From the NCBI RefSeq assembly GCF_030540765.1, contig NZ_JAUOEL010000008.1, positions 342,140 to 406,139 on the forward strand: DNA of 64,000 nt, in the 5' to 3' direction. Of this stretch, positions 62,553 to 64,000 are shown piece by piece; position 1 is the first letter of the stretch; every line of letters starts with the position of its first letter. Below the pieces are notes generated by a model. It did no database searches. It was not told the origin of the DNA and saw only the letters and a list, made by a program, of their open reading frames with translations. Origin of the DNA: Flavivirga jejuensis (GTDB taxonomy: Bacteria; Bacteroidota; Bacteroidia; Flavobacteriales; Flavobacteriaceae). A program made the position numbers and the translations under genes.

Positions 62553-63872
62553 ATGAAACTGCTAATAAAAAAAGATAACGATAATCCAGATTTTATTGTC
62601 AATTGCGAGAATATTATTCAGAACCGAATTAAACTTTGGAGTCCCACTGATATTTTCGTGAACAGAATTGACAATTGGTTTGACGAAAAATGGATGAAGT
62701 TTTCTGGAACTATAATGCATGAAATAGCAGTTTGGGAAGGAGAAATAACGGTTCCACCTTTTCATCCTAATCGTGTTGAATCATCTGATTTATATAAAAA
62801 AACGGCTGAACAATACGTGAAAATAGATAACCAAAAAACTTTGCACATTTTTCAAGAAAGCAACAACAATTTGAAAAGGAAAATTTCGGAATTCTCTAAT
62901 GACGGACTTTTTATTTGGTATAGCGGAAATTCAAAAGTTAACGAGGTTGGAACTTTAATGTGTTATTTAGTTAGAGAATCGAATTGTCAACCTTTCTTTA
63001 TCACATTGAGCGGAAAAAAGGAATGGAATGTTTCTCAAACTAAAGGTATTTTAAGAAAAGAAATACAAGCTATAATGAACGAACACGTTAGCACCAATAA
63101 AAAAACAGAAATGAACGAAGCATTAGAACAGCAGATAAATCTATCGAGTAGAAAAAGAAGAATAGCAGCGTTTATGATTGACCATTTTGTGATTACATTC
63201 CTGATGGTTTCAATTGTCTTTTTAGCTCTCGGCCCGAACTTTATAGATGAAAATAATATGGGTAAAATGACAACCACGATGTTAGCTGTAATGTTGCCCG
63301 GTTTTCTTCTGTATTTCGCAAAGGACTCAATAAAAGGAATTAGCATTGGGAAATGGATTATGGGAATAATGGTGAGAGATTCAACCAATCCAAATGAAGT
63401 TCCTTCTTTTGGAAGATTACTTATTCGGAATCTGTTTATTATAATTTGGCCTGTAGAATTTATCGTTCTTGCATCCAGTCAAGAAAAGAAAAGGCTTGGT
63501 GATAAGACAGCAAAAACCATAGTTGTTAAAAATCTAAATAAACCTACAAAATTGCCGAGAATATTAGCTTTAGTAGGAGTTGGATTCGCCTTTTTTGCTT
63601 TCACTTTTTTGTTCGCAGGAACAGCAATGAAAAATTCGGAAGCATATAAAGTAGCTGTTAAAGAGATTGAGATGAATGAGGAAATTTCAGAAGAAACAGG
63701 AGGAATTAAAGGATATGGAATGATGCCGACAGGCAGTGTGAATATTTCAAATGGACACGGACAAGCTCAGTTAGGAATAAAAGTACTTGGAAATGAAAAT
63801 GATTTGAATGTAAATGCTTATCTGACAAAGGAGCCCAATGGAGAATGGAAACTAATAAAACTGAACAAATAA
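62553..63872 (+). CDS. RDD-family membrane protein with unknown N- and Coa1-like C-domain
   Basis: A 439-aa protein with three parts. Residues 1-190 are a soluble region (VNRIDNWFDEKWMKFSGTIM, NLKRKISEFSNDGLFIWYSG) that I do not recognise. Residues about 195-330 are an RDD domain: LSSRKRRIAAFMIDHFVITF, KDSIKGISIGKWIMGIMVRD and FGRLLIRNLFIIIWPVEFIV. After another helix (LALVGVGFAFFAFTFLFAGT) about 80 residues follow, with NSEAYKVAVKEIEMNEEISE and GSVNISNGHGQAQLGIKVLG, resembling the Coa1/Tim21-type cytochrome oxidase assembly domain. It is downstream of the palindrome/promoter and its stop is 10 bp from the group II intron end. Function unknown. Confidence 0.75.
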   Translation: MKLLIKKDNDNPDFIVNCENIIQNRIKLWSPTDIFVNRIDNWFDEKWMKFSGTIMHEIAVWEGEITVPPFHPNRVESSDLYKKTAEQYVKIDNQKTLHIFQESNNNLKRKISEFSNDGLFIWYSGNSKVNEVGTLMCYLVRESNCQPFFITLSGKKEWNVSQTKGILRKEIQAIMNEHVSTNKKTEMNEALEQQINLSSRKRRIAAFMIDHFVITFLMVSIVFLALGPNFIDENNMGKMTTTMLAVMLPGFLLYFAKDSIKGISIGKWIMGIMVRDSTNPNEVPSFGRLLIRNLFIIIWPVEFIVLASSQEKKRLGDKTAKTIVVKNLNKPTKLPRILALVGVGFAFFAFTFLFAGTAMKNSEAYKVAVKEIEMNEEISEETGGIKGYGMMPTGSVNISNGHGQAQLGIKVLGNENDLNVNAYLTKEPNGEWKLIKLNK

Positions 63873-63881
63873 AGGTAGCTA

Positions 63882-64000
63882 ATCGTGTAGACGGGTGACG
63901 ACTTAAAGTCGCCACTGCGCCTCACACACCACCCAGCGTACGGGTCTCGTACTGGGCGGTTCACCAAATTGAAGTTTGCTTATTATTAATGTAATCTGTC
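63882..64000 (-). mobile_element. 3' end of a group II intron (domains V and VI), truncated by window
   Basis: Read on the minus strand, 63961-63928 is a 34-nt hairpin starting ACCGCCCAG and ending CTGGGTGGT, with an inner stem GTACG/CGTAC, closely resembling group II intron domain V (as in elements with AACCGCC...GGTGGTGTGAG ends that I recall). It is followed by a domain-VI-like hairpin (63915-63895, GTGGCGACTT and AAGTCGTCAC with one G-U pair) and the end CCGTCTACACGAT, resembling typical intron 3' ends. The rest of the intron and any reverse transcriptase lie beyond position 64000. It sits about 9-10 bp after the RDD gene stop codon. The class is not determined. Confidence 0.65.

Noticed and set aside
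63928..63961. Terminator or attachment site in place of an intron domain V
   Set aside because: The hairpin lacks a T-run on either strand and is followed by a second hairpin and intron-like 3' terminus, which fits a group II intron better.

Overview
This window is AT-rich DNA from a member of the Bacteroidota, most likely a Flavobacteriaceae species. Support comes from a long SecA (1117 aa) with no zinc-binding tail, a PorV/PorQ-type outer-membrane protein, an Lnb-like DUF4105 protein, a DUF5723/OmpA protein with thrombospondin type-3 repeats, and several matches to the Bacteroidota promoter -7 box TAnnTTTG. No organism name can be assigned from the sequence alone.

Layout. 1-2015 (minus): an incomplete LURP-one/tubby-like protein, a TerC-family membrane protein and a phosphatidylserine synthase. 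2346-4627 (plus): a PorV-like barrel protein and a DUF4105 membrane protein. 4716-47940 (minus): one very large surface-polysaccharide locus of about 43 kb and 39 genes. It reads from Wza-type export lipoprotein and Wzc-type tyrosine autokinase, through a Wzm/Wzt ABC exporter, to about 19 glycosyltransferases, sugar-precursor enzymes and acyl/methyl transferases. It ends with a Wzy/WaaL-like membrane protein and a WcaJ-like initiating sugar-phosphate transferase. Many neighbouring genes overlap or nearly touch, so large parts are probably co-transcribed. 48044-50920 (plus): an ABC-F ATPase and a methyltransferase, separated by a duplicated gene junction. 51125-53308 (minus): the OmpA/DUF5723 protein. 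53530-63872 (plus): cobalamin adenosyltransferase, DUF2795 protein, SecA, DUF885 lipoprotein peptidase, AmtB plus PII, DinB-like protein, and an RDD/Coa1-like membrane protein. 63882-64000 (minus): what looks like the 3' end (domains V and VI) of a group II intron.

The polysaccharide locus contains recognisable sub-modules: (a) a nonulosonic-acid module, with a NeuB-like synthase lacking the SAF domain and a NeuA-KdsC fusion; (b) a dTDP-amino-sugar module, with a WecE-type aminotransferase, a NeuD/PglD-type acyltransferase, a GtrB-like polyprenyl-phosphate glycosyltransferase and a GT-C-like membrane protein; (c) a less familiar set of HAD hydrolase, ATP-grasp ligase, NAD-dependent epimerase and a 621-aa HTTM + DCC-thioredoxin membrane protein; (d) a run of six adjacent GT2 genes, one fused to a left-handed beta-helix acyltransferase. 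Export logic is mixed: Wza/Wzc and a Wzy-like protein occur with a Wzm/Wzt exporter, and no Wzx flippase is visible. I see no CRISPR array, tRNA, rRNA or transposase gene. The most unusual items are the HTTM-DCC-centred module, the 9-phosphate-style nonulosonate pathway, the duplicated junction near 50 kb, the palindromic operator-like site at 62.5 kb, and the intron end at the window edge.
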